DNA from: Olavius algarvensis Delta 4 endosymbiont
Lineage (GTDB): Bacteria; Desulfobacterota; Desulfobacteria; Desulfobacterales; CAJINA01
Direction of reading: 5' to 3'
NCBI GenBank assembly: GCA_905176665.1
Contig: CAJINA010000075.1
Span: 27,324-91,323 of the forward strand
DNA: 64,000 nucleotides
The notes under the pieces are model-generated. The model was not told where the DNA came from, ran no database searches, and saw only the letters and a list, made by a program, of their open reading frames with translations. The first letter of the stretch is position 1; each line of letters starts with the position of its first letter. Shown here one piece after another: positions 7,972-16,608 of the stretch. The position numbers and the translations under genes are program-made.

Positions 7972-8867
7972 ACGTACTCATTACCGGCGCATCCGGGTTC
8001 GTGGGCAGCCACCTCAGCCGCCACCTGCTGGGGAAAGGGTGGGCTGTGACCGGTCTGGGCACCTCCCGGCAGCCGCCGCAATTTCCGGACGGTGGTTTTA
8101 CCTGGATCAGCGCGGACACAACCCGCCCCGGGGACTGGCAGAAAGCGGTGCCCGCAGCCGACGTCATCATCAATCTGGCCGGGCGGACTATTTTCAAACG
8201 CTGGAGCAAAGCTTACAAACAGCAAATGCTTGACAGCCGGATACTCACGACCCGGAACCTGGTGGCGGCCCTGCCGCCGAAAAGCAGTACGACGTTTTTA
8301 AGTACGTCCGCGGTCGGGTATTACGGCAGCCGGGGAGAAGATGTGCTTCCCGAGGAGACAACTCCCGGCGAGGACTTTCTGGCGGACTTGTCTGTAAAAT
8401 GGGAAGACGCAGCGCGCACGGCAAAAGGACAAGGCGCCCGCGTAGCGTTGATGCGCTTTGGAATCGTACTGGCGGCCGATGGCGGGGCCTTGAGCAAAAT
8501 GGTACCGGCTTTCCGGATGTTTGCCGGTGGACCGGTCGGCGACGGGCGCCACTGGTTCCCCTGGATCCACATGGCCGACTTGATCGGCGCCATCGAGCTG
8601 CTCATCCATCGGAAAGATCTCGACGGCCCCTTCAATTTCGTCGCCCCCAATCCTATGCGCAATAATGAATTTGCCAAAACACTGGGGAAGGTTCTCGGGC
8701 GACCGGCGGTAATGCCGGCACCGGCCTTTATGCTGCGGCTGCTGATGGGCGAGGTGGGCGGCGTCCTGCTGAGCAGCCAGCGAGCCGTGCCGGAAAGACT
8801 CGTGCAGGCCGGTTTTCAATTCCAGTTTCCGGAAGCTGCGCCGGCCTTGGCCGACTTATATCCATAA
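7968..8867 (+). CDS. TIGR01777 family NAD-dependent epimerase/dehydratase-like protein
   Basis: Protein of 299 residues, short-chain dehydrogenase fold. The NAD-binding GASGFVGSHLSRHL is at residues 7-20. The family marker segments INLAGRTIFKRW, LVAALPPK, FLSTSAVGYYGSRGED and FPWIHMADLIGAI identify the TIGR01777 (YfcH-like) group. The substrate is not known for this family. Translationally coupled to trxC (ATGA) and followed by a MetE-like gene after a 34-base gap. Confidence 0.9.
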   Translation: MNVLITGASGFVGSHLSRHLLGKGWAVTGLGTSRQPPQFPDGGFTWISADTTRPGDWQKAVPAADVIINLAGRTIFKRWSKAYKQQMLDSRILTTRNLVAALPPKSSTTFLSTSAVGYYGSRGEDVLPEETTPGEDFLADLSVKWEDAARTAKGQGARVALMRFGIVLAADGGALSKMVPAFRMFAGGPVGDGRHWFPWIHMADLIGAIELLIHRKDLDGPFNFVAPNPMRNNEFAKTLGKVLGRPAVMPAPAFMLRLLMGEVGGVLLSSQRAVPERLVQAGFQFQFPEAAPALADLYP

Positions 8868-8901
8868 CGACCAGACGTGCGGAAAGGCAAAAGGTGTGCT
8901 T

Positions 8902-9939
8902 ATGGCGTCTCCAGCCCCTTCTATCCCCGGCAACTTTCTCACGACCGCAATGGCGGTGATGCCGCATCAAGATCCCGGGCAGGCGCTGGACGCGGCCCTG
9001 TCGCTGGATATTCCGTTCTGGCCCCAACTGCCCAACCTGAGTTTCTACGAGGACATGTATGTGCAGGCCTCGGAGAATTTTCCGGGCATCGTGCTCGATC
9101 TGGACCAACGCAAGCTCTCTTTTTCCATGGACCGTTTCATGGAGGAGTTCGAAGGCGCGGCCGCCAACGAGGATCAGGACGATTTTTACGACATCAGTCC
9201 CGGTTACTCCGAGGTATATCATCGCTTCCTGGATTTGGATCTGGATGAGCGTCCCGCCATCCGCGGCCAGATGGAGGGTCCGGTGAGTTTCGGGTTCAAC
9301 GTTGCGGACCAGGATGACCGCCCCATCCTATTCGACGACACGATTCGTCCATATCTGTTCGAGTTTTTGGCCCGACGCATAAATGTGCAGCTCGACAGAC
9401 TGGCCCGACGCAACGAAAACGCCTTCATGTTTGTGGACGAACCGGGACTGCAATTTGTTTTCAGCGCTTTGTCAGGGTACGACAGCGTGCAGGCCAAGAC
9501 TGATCTGGAGACATTTCTTTCCATGGCCAAACGACCGCGGGGCATCCACCTGTGTGGCAACCCTGACTGGGATTTCATGTTATCTCTGGATCTGGATATC
9601 CTCTCGCTGGACGTTTTCGGCAATGGTGAGGTCTTCAGTGCCTATGCCGGGGCGATCAAACGATTTTTAGAACGGGGTGGTGTGATCGCCTGGGGCATTG
9701 TGCCGACCAACGTCGAACCCTTCGAAGCGGAATCGATGCAAACCCTCAAGCAGCGGCTTGAACAGGTCTGGACCACACTTTATGATCGGGGCGTAGACCG
9801 GGAGATGCTTGTGGCCCAGGGGCTGCTGTCGCCGGCCACCTGCTGTCTGGTGAACCCCGATGGAGAAAAGACGGTGGATAAAGCGTTTGCCGTCGTGCGG
9901 CAATTGTCGACCGTTCTCAGGGATGCATACGTCACATGA
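8902..9939 (+). CDS. MetE/uroporphyrinogen decarboxylase-like barrel protein
   Basis: Protein of 345 residues resembling the C-terminal barrel of cobalamin-independent methionine synthase and the UROD superfamily: GQMEGPVSFGF, AFMFVDEPGLQ, GIHLCGNPDWD (histidine-cysteine pair as in the MetE zinc site) and a late cysteine pair ATCCLVNP. MetE itself is more than twice this length, so this is a stand-alone methyltransferase-like protein with unknown methyl donor. The ATG at 8902 is preferred over GTG at 8896 because AAAAGG sits seven bases before it. It overlaps the next gene by ATGA. Confidence 0.72.
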   Translation: MASPAPSIPGNFLTTAMAVMPHQDPGQALDAALSLDIPFWPQLPNLSFYEDMYVQASENFPGIVLDLDQRKLSFSMDRFMEEFEGAAANEDQDDFYDISPGYSEVYHRFLDLDLDERPAIRGQMEGPVSFGFNVADQDDRPILFDDTIRPYLFEFLARRINVQLDRLARRNENAFMFVDEPGLQFVFSALSGYDSVQAKTDLETFLSMAKRPRGIHLCGNPDWDFMLSLDLDILSLDVFGNGEVFSAYAGAIKRFLERGGVIAWGIVPTNVEPFEAESMQTLKQRLEQVWTTLYDRGVDREMLVAQGLLSPATCCLVNPDGEKTVDKAFAVVRQLSTVLRDAYVT

Positions 9940-11429
9940 GCAAAGATACCTACCACGGGCAAACCGCCTACGACCGTCGCCGGATGAGCGGCCACGCCCT
10001 GGACTGGGCCTTCCGGCCCGAACTGTACAAACAGTATCCCCGCGTCGCCACCTGCGAGTTGCCGCGCGCGAGAGGACGGTTGCAGGCGGAAACATTCTGG
10101 GATATCCTGGCGGCCCAATCCGAAAATCCCGATACTGCCCGCCCGGATTTGTTTGATCTGTCCGAGTTGCTAGGTCTCAGCTACGGTATTACCGGCGCAA
10201 TACGCTACCCGCAAGAAACCTTTCACTACCGCAGTGCACCGTCCGCCGGGGCCCTCTACCCCTGTGAAGTCTATCTCGCGGTCTACGATTTGGAGGGGCT
10301 GGCGCCGGGGCTCTACTCCTACCACGTTGGCGAGCACGCTCTAAAAGTAATTAGACCCGCTGAGCCGGCCGGATTTTTCAAGGCCAATGCCGGGGCCGGC
10401 CTGTCCTTCTCGATCTTCGTAACCGGGATTGCCTATCGGAGTGCCTGGAAGTACCGGGCCCGAGCTTACCGCTACGTGCTGCTGGATAGCGGCCACCTGC
10501 TGGGCAACCTGGCCCTGGTCTTGAAAGCCCAAAAATGGCCCTATCGACTGGCCTACGACCTGGACGATAATCGCACGGTTTTGCTGCTGGGCCTCGATGA
10601 ACACCGGGAGGCACCGGTAGCCCGGCTGGATGTGGGCTCCCGGGAAGCCCTCCACCGGGAGGCTTTCACTCTGCCGGACAGCCTCCCGGAACTGCCGCCC
10701 GAGTTTGCAGCCGCATCCCGGGTTGCCGGACGTGAAATTGAATACCCTGAGATACTCCGGATGATGATGGCACCGTCCCCAGCCGCGCAAGTGGCGGCGG
10801 CTTCCCAGTTGCTGCCGGCGGAACCTGATAAGTGGCTGCCCTTAAACAAGATGGGCGCACCGCCACAGGCGCAATCAGCTGCTTCTGCCTTTATTCGCCG
10901 CCGCTCGTCGCGCAACTATGTGCCGCGCGAACTTCCCCGGGATGCCTTCCAGCACCTGGTGTCTCTAATCTCCGGCTGTTACCACGGTCGTCTGTCCACG
11001 GAGCCCTCGGACCGGCCCTTTATTTATAGCGGTTTTATCGCCGGCAACGTAGCGGGCCTGGAGGCGGGCTTTTACCTGTTGGATCCGGAAAACAATCGAT
11101 TCGGGCTGGTATCTGCAGGGCAGTTGACCGGCCCCATGGCAGCCGCCTGCCTCGACCAGGCCTGGCTGAGAAACGCGGACATCCATTTTCTGTTTATGCT
11201 GAACCCCGCTGAGTTGGACAAGACCGGCGGTCCCCGGGGATACCGCTACGCGATGCTGCAGGCCGGCTTTTTAGGTCAGATGGTTTACCTGGGAGCCACC
11301 GCCCTGGGATTGGGAGCCTGCGGTATCGGCGCTATCTATGACCGCGAGGCCGGTGAACTCCTGGGGTTGGCCGACGGATTCGCGCTGGGTTATCTGGTAG
11401 CCGCCGGAGTGGTGAAAAGAACGAAGTAG
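9936..11429 (+). CDS. Tandem SagB/ThcOx-type nitroreductase-like oxidoreductase
   Basis: Protein of 497 residues containing two nitroreductase-fold domains. The first (about 60-260) has YRSAPSAGALYPCEVYLAV, typical of SagB-type dehydrogenases, and YVLLDSGHLLGNLAL. The second (about 310-495) has RRRSSRNYVPRELP and ends GLGACGIGAIYDREAGELLGL. Each pair of motifs fits an FMN-binding half. SagB-type enzymes oxidise azolines in peptide biosynthesis, but free-standing tandem forms occur in anaerobes with no such cluster, and no cyclodehydratase is encoded here. Substrate unknown. The start ATGA overlap couples it to the MetE-like gene. Confidence 0.85.
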   Translation: MSKDTYHGQTAYDRRRMSGHALDWAFRPELYKQYPRVATCELPRARGRLQAETFWDILAAQSENPDTARPDLFDLSELLGLSYGITGAIRYPQETFHYRSAPSAGALYPCEVYLAVYDLEGLAPGLYSYHVGEHALKVIRPAEPAGFFKANAGAGLSFSIFVTGIAYRSAWKYRARAYRYVLLDSGHLLGNLALVLKAQKWPYRLAYDLDDNRTVLLLGLDEHREAPVARLDVGSREALHREAFTLPDSLPELPPEFAAASRVAGREIEYPEILRMMMAPSPAAQVAAASQLLPAEPDKWLPLNKMGAPPQAQSAASAFIRRRSSRNYVPRELPRDAFQHLVSLISGCYHGRLSTEPSDRPFIYSGFIAGNVAGLEAGFYLLDPENNRFGLVSAGQLTGPMAAACLDQAWLRNADIHFLFMLNPAELDKTGGPRGYRYAMLQAGFLGQMVYLGATALGLGACGIGAIYDREAGELLGLADGFALGYLVAAGVVKRTK

Positions 11430-11461
11430 GAAACAGCACCCATTTAAACAGTGGTAAAGGG

Positions 11462-11495
11462 AAGGGGTGAAACCTATTCAAGGTTTCACCCCTTT
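11462..11495. terminator. Bidirectional terminator between sagB-like gene and cydB
   Basis: AAGGGGTGAAACC and GGTTTCACCCCTT form a perfect 13-pair stem with a seven-base loop. It lies 33 bases after the plus-strand gene stop and about 130 bases beyond cydB on the other strand. T or A runs are short, so strength is uncertain. Confidence 0.7.
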
Positions 11496-11625
11496 CAGAT
11501 TGGTTGGTAAAGTTACGCAACCCATGCGTTCATTTTATCGGGAAAAGCCGGCCTCCAAATCCTACACCATGTAGCTTTTCAATCGTAATGCGATGCGTAA
11601 ACCTCCATAAAAAGCCTGTTTAATG

Positions 11626-12642
11626 TTAGTAGACCATGTCTTCTTCGGTTACCTTCGTTTTGAACAGATTGTACGCCCAGATCTGATAGGCAAGCACAAT
11701 GGGTACGAAGATGATGACCACGGTCAACATGATTTTAAGTGTCAGCGGGCTGGACGAAGCATTGAACGCCGTCAAATCGAACCGCGGGTTGATGCTGGAT
11801 GGGAACAAGGCTGGGAACAACCCGACCACGCCGAAGAATGTGCAGCCGATGATGGTCAGGGCCGAGGCGAACCAGGCTTTGAACCAGGCCTGCTTGCTCA
11901 TAAACAGCCTGGTCCCGATGAGCCCGACTACCGCCAGAACAATGACCAGGAAATAGGCCGGGTGGGCCAGATAATTTTCATACAGGTCGGTGGCAAACCA
12001 GCTGGCTATCAGGAAAATCACGGCAACCGCCAGCAACACCGGCCACAGCGTCTTGGCGGTGCCCACGGCCCTTTCTTGAAGATCGCCGGTGGTTCTGATG
12101 GCCAGCCACAATGTACCGTGCTGCATGAACAGCAGTAAAAACAGCACGCCGCCCAGCAGGCCGTAAGGATTCAGAAGGGTAAACAGCGTGCCCTGGTAGA
12201 TGCCCTGCCCGTCGAAGGGGATGCCTTTAAAAATGTTGGCGAACGCCACACCGAAAAGAATGGCCGGCGCGATGCTGCCGATGAAAATACACGTGTCCCA
12301 GACCTTGACCCAGCGGGGATCATCGAGTTGATGGCGAAATTCAAAGGAAACCCCGCGAATGATCAGCGCGAAAAGGATCAACATCAAGGCCGCATATAGG
12401 GATGAAAACATGGTGGCGTATACTTGCGGGAACGCGGCAAATGTCACCCCGCCCGCTGTGAGTAGCCACACCTGGTTACCGTCCCACAAGGGGCCTTTGG
12501 CATTGATCATCATCCGTTTGTCCAGCTCGGTTTTGCCGAGGAAAGGGTAAAGACTGCCGATACCGAGGTCGTAACCGCCGGTAACGAAAAAGAGCGCCCA
12601 AATGAGTCCCCAAAGGAAAAACCATGTCGTTTGCAATTCCAT
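11626..12642 (-). CDS. cydB: Cytochrome bd oxidase subunit II
   Basis: Protein of 338 residues with nine or so hydrophobic helices. It opens MELQTTWFFLWGLIWALFFVTGGYDLGIG, the CydB signature in which GYDLG is conserved, followed by GPLWDGNQVWLLTAGG and FRHQLDDPRW. It forms the quinol oxidase membrane complex with CydA and passes electrons to oxygen at high affinity, which in an anaerobe serves oxygen removal. It follows cydA after 77 bases. Confidence 0.97.
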   Translation of the reverse strand: MELQTTWFFLWGLIWALFFVTGGYDLGIGSLYPFLGKTELDKRMMINAKGPLWDGNQVWLLTAGGVTFAAFPQVYATMFSSLYAALMLILFALIIRGVSFEFRHQLDDPRWVKVWDTCIFIGSIAPAILFGVAFANIFKGIPFDGQGIYQGTLFTLLNPYGLLGGVLFLLLFMQHGTLWLAIRTTGDLQERAVGTAKTLWPVLLAVAVIFLIASWFATDLYENYLAHPAYFLVIVLAVVGLIGTRLFMSKQAWFKAWFASALTIIGCTFFGVVGLFPALFPSSINPRFDLTAFNASSSPLTLKIMLTVVIIFVPIVLAYQIWAYNLFKTKVTEEDMVY

Positions 12643-12719
12643 TTTATTCTCCTACCATTTTCTTTTTATAGATATCATAATTGGTGTTAGCGTTCGTTGA
12701 GGCCGGTCGCTGTATCGGC

Positions 12720-14084
12720 TCAGGACACGGCCGGTTGCACGTCTCCATCGCCGGCGGCGGCATCATCCGCGGCATCTTCGCCATCGGAATCAGGTCCCTG
12801 CTTGGCATATTTGGCAATCAGGGAAAACCCCGCCAGACCCAGAATGCTGTACACCAGAATAAAACCGCCCAGGGAGATAAGCACCTGGTGGGGGGGCACG
12901 GGTGAAACCGCCTCTGAAGTCCTCATCAGGCCATAGACGATCCAGGGCTGGCGACCGAATTCAGTCACGATCCAACCCAGCTGAATCGCAAGGTAGGGCA
13001 ATGGGATGGCGTACATCATAATCTTCAGATACAGTGGGTTTTCCAGCAGTTTTTTCCGTTTGACCCAGCCGATGATGGGCAGCAGGATTAAAAGTACCCC
13101 GATGCCCACCATGCCCTTGAATGCAAACGAGGTCAGCAGGACCGGCGGACGTTCATCCCTGGGGAAGTCATTGAGACCGCGGACCTCGGCATTGATGTCG
13201 TGAAAGATCAGAAAGCTGAGAAGTCCGGGGATGCGCCCGATTTCAACGGCATTGCGTTCGTTTTCCGGGTCCGGCCAGGCAAAAAGATAAACCGGCGCTT
13301 TTCTCTGGGTTTCCCAGAGGGACTCCATGGCCGCCAGTTTGGTCGGTTGTTTTTCACCGACCACCACGCCGTTCATGTCCCCCAGGATGAAAACAGTCAA
13401 AGAAAATATGATCGCGAAACCCAGTCCGATGCGAAACGAACGGGTAAAAAATTCGACATTCTTTTTCTTGAGCAGATGGTAGGCGCTGATGCCCATGACG
13501 AAGAAAGCCGCCAGGGTGTAGGCGGCGCTGGCCGTGTGGATGAATTTAACAATGGCAAATTTTTGGGTGATGACGGCACCAAAATCGACAAGTTCCGCCC
13601 GGCCGTCGCGCATGGTAAAGCCCACGGGACTCTGCATCCAGGCATTGGCGATCAATATCCAGACGGCCGAAAGGTTGGAGCCCGCAAACACCAGCCACAT
13701 TACGGCAGCGTGGGCCTTTTTCGATAACTTTTTCCACCCGAAAATCCAGATGCCGATGAACGTGGATTCCAGGAAAAATGTGGCGGTTGCCTCAATGGCC
13801 AGCAAGGAACCAAAAATATCCCCTACGTAGGCGGAGTATTGCGACCAGTTGGTTCCAAACTGAAACTCGAGGGTGATGCCGGTGACCACGCCGACGGCAA
13901 AATTTATGAGAAACAGTTTGCCCCAAAATTTGGTCATCTTCAGGTACATCTCGTCCCCTGTTTTGACATATTTGGTCTCCATGTATGCCATTATAAACGA
14001 AAGTCCCAGGGTCAAAGGGACAAACAGGAAATGGAACATGGTGGTGGCTGCAAACTGGATTCTCGATAAAATTAACGCATCCAT
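12720..14084 (-). CDS. cydA: Cytochrome bd oxidase subunit I
   Basis: Protein of 454 residues, shorter than E. coli CydA, as expected for the short Q-loop class. It starts MDALILSRIQFAATTMFHFLFVPLTLGLSF, with the haem b595 ligand histidine in MFHFLF. GRQPWIVYGLMRTSEAVSP marks the quinol and haem region. An acidic, alanine-rich tail of about 30 residues (DSDGEDAADDAAAGDGD) is likely unstructured. AGGAG lies before the ATG. The Rrf2 regulator gene is 93 bases upstream and probably cotranscribed. Confidence 0.97.
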   Translation of the reverse strand: MDALILSRIQFAATTMFHFLFVPLTLGLSFIMAYMETKYVKTGDEMYLKMTKFWGKLFLINFAVGVVTGITLEFQFGTNWSQYSAYVGDIFGSLLAIEATATFFLESTFIGIWIFGWKKLSKKAHAAVMWLVFAGSNLSAVWILIANAWMQSPVGFTMRDGRAELVDFGAVITQKFAIVKFIHTASAAYTLAAFFVMGISAYHLLKKKNVEFFTRSFRIGLGFAIIFSLTVFILGDMNGVVVGEKQPTKLAAMESLWETQRKAPVYLFAWPDPENERNAVEIGRIPGLLSFLIFHDINAEVRGLNDFPRDERPPVLLTSFAFKGMVGIGVLLILLPIIGWVKRKKLLENPLYLKIMMYAIPLPYLAIQLGWIVTEFGRQPWIVYGLMRTSEAVSPVPPHQVLISLGGFILVYSILGLAGFSLIAKYAKQGPDSDGEDAADDAAAGDGDVQPAVS

Positions 14085-14177
14085 AAATCTCCTCCGTACC
14101 TAATATTTTTTCAATTCGTCTTGCGAAACGTTATAAAACAATTTTTTTCCGTTTTTGGTTTTATTCGGCCGCAGTCA

Positions 14178-14615
14178 TTATCGCGGCCTTTTCAGCTCCT
14201 CCGAGCTGCAGCTCTCAACTTCGAGCATCTGCTTGAAACTCGTCTGCCTGAGGGTGTTTCTAAGCTGATTTCTGGCTTTTTCCCAGACCTGATGTGCCGA
14301 GCATGCCGGGGCACGCTGACAAGTTTCGGGTCGTATGACGCAGTCGTTCAGGAAAATCTCGCCGATAACAGCTTCCACCACGTCGAGCATGGTCAGTTTG
14401 TCCGGCGATATGATAAGGCGGTAGCCGCCCTTGGCCCCCTGAATGATCTCGATAATTTGCGCTTTGGCCAGCTGCGGCGCAATTTTGCTGAGGAATTGGT
14501 TTGGGATGTCCATGACCCGGGCGATTTCTCTGCGGCTCGTGGTCACCCCCTCGCCCTGATAGGCCAGGTAGAGTGCGCAGCGTACAGCATATTCACCGGC
14601 TCTTGTTAGACGCAT
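14178..14615 (-). CDS. Rrf2-family transcriptional regulator
   Basis: Protein of 145 residues beginning MRLTRAGEYAVRCALYLA, the Rrf2/IscR winged-helix start, with the recognition segment QFLSKIAPQLAKAQIIEI and wing GAKGGYRL. Three cysteines spaced C-x8-C-x5-C (DCVIRPETCQRAPAC) follow, the pattern that holds an iron-sulfur cluster in IscR-like members. It lies between cydDC and cydAB on the same strand, so it probably controls cytochrome bd expression in response to oxygen, nitric oxide or cluster status; that is inference from position. Confidence 0.9.
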   Translation of the reverse strand: MRLTRAGEYAVRCALYLAYQGEGVTTSRREIARVMDIPNQFLSKIAPQLAKAQIIEIIQGAKGGYRLIISPDKLTMLDVVEAVIGEIFLNDCVIRPETCQRAPACSAHQVWEKARNQLRNTLRQTSFKQMLEVESCSSEELKRPR

Positions 14616-14724
14616 GTATGTTCCACATTCTTAGACGACAAATTCACAACAACTCCGATTATCATTTTTCTATTCACCCTGCAGGTGATGTACTGCCACA
14701 AAACCCGATTAGTCGTGTCACCCA

Positions 14725-14753
14725 ATTATAAAACACTTGATTTAAACAGACTA
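14725..14753 (-). promoter_or_regulatory. Possible promoter of the rrf2-cydAB unit
   Basis: A TATAAT box (14725-14730, minus strand) lies about 110 bases before the regulator start in an AT-rich gap, with a weak TAGTCT 17 bases upstream as -35. An activator-dependent promoter would explain the weak -35; evidence is sequence resemblance only. Confidence 0.3.
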
Positions 14754-14823
14754 AGTGCGACAAATAGGATGTTTTTTGTCCAATATAATCTGGCCGCTCA
14801 TCTGTCAACAGTTTTTTTCGCTC

Positions 14824-16608
14824 TTATTCGGGTTGATTTATCGTTGGAGGGTACCCCCAGAAGCGCTGGTATCTCGGGTTGCGCGTGAGGAGGTTTTCGT
14901 GGCGCCCCTGGGCGACGATGCGGCCGTTGTCGAGCAGTATGGATTCATCCATGCGGTGGATGTCGACCATTCGATGGGTGATCAACAGCACGGTTTTCCC
15001 CACGGTCCGTTCCATGATCGCCTGCATCAGCTGCCCTTCCGTTACACGGTCCAGCCCTTCGGTAGGTTCATCCAAGACCCAGACCGGCGCATCTTGAACA
15101 AAGGCCCGGGCCACAGCCAGTCGCCTGGCCTGCCCACCGGAAAGCATTTTACCCGCCTCTCCGACCCAGGTGTCCAGACCGTGCGGCAGGCTGTCCACGA
15201 ACGACAGCAGTTGGGCTGCCGCCAGGGCTTCCCTCAGGTCGTTCTCCGTTGCATCGGCACGGGCCATGAGCAGGTTGTCCCGCAGGCTGGTGCTGAAAAT
15301 GTGGGCCTGCTGGGACACAACCGAAACACTCCGGCGCAGGTCCTGTTCACTCAGGGTGGTTATGTCCACACCATCAATGCAGATGCGCCCGGTGGTCGGT
15401 CCCCAAAATCTTACCAGCAGATTCACGATCGTGGTTTTACCCGAGCCCGTCGTCCCCAATACGGCCACCCGGCTTCCCACCGACACCTGAAAATTCAGGC
15501 TTTCCAGGACAAAGGGGGCATTTTCAGCATAACGAAAGCTGGCATTCTCAAACGCCAAGCCGTATTTCTCAGGAAGGGATCTGGACTGCTCCGGGTAGTG
15601 AACGGCAGGCTCAGATGTCACGATTTCCATAAGGCGGCGACCGGCCTCACGGGTTCTACCCAGGAATTGAAAGGCCATAGGCAGCGGCCAAACCGCCTCA
15701 TACGAAGCCATAACCGCCAGGGTTACGAGGGCGAGTTCGGCACCGCCATACTCAGCGGCCATATCGATGCGGTCCACGCCGAGATACAACACGAAAGTGA
15801 CGGCCAGTCCGGATATGAGGGTAATCGATGCGGTGCTAAATCCTGTGATGTGGCTCATGCGGCGCTGGGATGCCATGAGTCCATCACTGTCCTGACGGAT
15901 CGATTCCAGGTGCTGCGCCTGCGTCCCATACACCAGCAGTTCCGGCATCCCCTGGAGGGTCTCTAAAATGCGCACCCGCAGCACGGCACTTTGCCGACCG
16001 AGTCTGCGCCCGGTTTGCGCACCGAACGATGCGGCGGCAAACGGCACGATGAAGCCGGCAACCGCCAGAAACGCCAATGCGCAAACAGCGATGACCGGAT
16101 CGAACAGCCCTATAAAACCGAAAAGCAGCACAGACACAGCCAGTGCGGCGGCAGAAGGAGACAAGACGCGCACAAAGAGGTTGTCCAGTGTATCGATGTC
16201 TTCCACAAGTCGGTTGAGGACGTCGCCGCTGCGGTATCTGGACAGGCAGGCCGGCGCCAGCGGCTCAATATGACGGTAGAACCACACCCGCAGACTTTCC
16301 AGTATTCTGAAGGTGGTATCGTGGTTGACAACCCGTTCGCCGTAACGAGCCAGGGTGCGGCTGAAGGCAAACAGGCGAACCCCGATACTCGGCAAAAAGA
16401 AATTGAAGTGCCAGGGGCCGGCCGCTGACAAGCCGGCCATTGCCGCGGCGGTTAAAAACCATCCGGCCAAAGACAACAACCCCACTGCCGAAGCAATGGC
16501 AACCAGCCCCAGCAGGATGCCCAGCAGCATCCTTTTTCCGTGGGATTGGAACAGACGGACAAACGGTCCGAGTTCTGGGGGGCGGTTATCCACGGCCATC
16601 CTCCCCAT
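14824..16608 (-). CDS. cydC: Heterodimeric thiol exporter ABC subunit CydC
   Basis: About 594 residues. The N-terminal half carries six membrane helices. The C-terminal ATPase has Walker A GTTGSGKTT, signature LSGGQARRLAVARAF and Walker B VWVLDEP. With CydD it exports cysteine/glutathione to the periplasm, needed for cytochrome bd assembly. The start is uncertain: ATG at 16608 and 16599 and GTG at 16593 are all in frame. GGGGAGG overlaps the second and sits six bases before the GTG, which is therefore a real alternative. It overlaps the end of cydD by about 23 bases. Confidence 0.93.
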   Translation of the reverse strand: MGRMAVDNRPPELGPFVRLFQSHGKRMLLGILLGLVAIASAVGLLSLAGWFLTAAAMAGLSAAGPWHFNFFLPSIGVRLFAFSRTLARYGERVVNHDTTFRILESLRVWFYRHIEPLAPACLSRYRSGDVLNRLVEDIDTLDNLFVRVLSPSAAALAVSVLLFGFIGLFDPVIAVCALAFLAVAGFIVPFAAASFGAQTGRRLGRQSAVLRVRILETLQGMPELLVYGTQAQHLESIRQDSDGLMASQRRMSHITGFSTASITLISGLAVTFVLYLGVDRIDMAAEYGGAELALVTLAVMASYEAVWPLPMAFQFLGRTREAGRRLMEIVTSEPAVHYPEQSRSLPEKYGLAFENASFRYAENAPFVLESLNFQVSVGSRVAVLGTTGSGKTTIVNLLVRFWGPTTGRICIDGVDITTLSEQDLRRSVSVVSQQAHIFSTSLRDNLLMARADATENDLREALAAAQLLSFVDSLPHGLDTWVGEAGKMLSGGQARRLAVARAFVQDAPVWVLDEPTEGLDRVTEGQLMQAIMERTVGKTVLLITHRMVDIHRMDESILLDNGRIVAQGRHENLLTRNPRYQRFWGYPPTINQPE

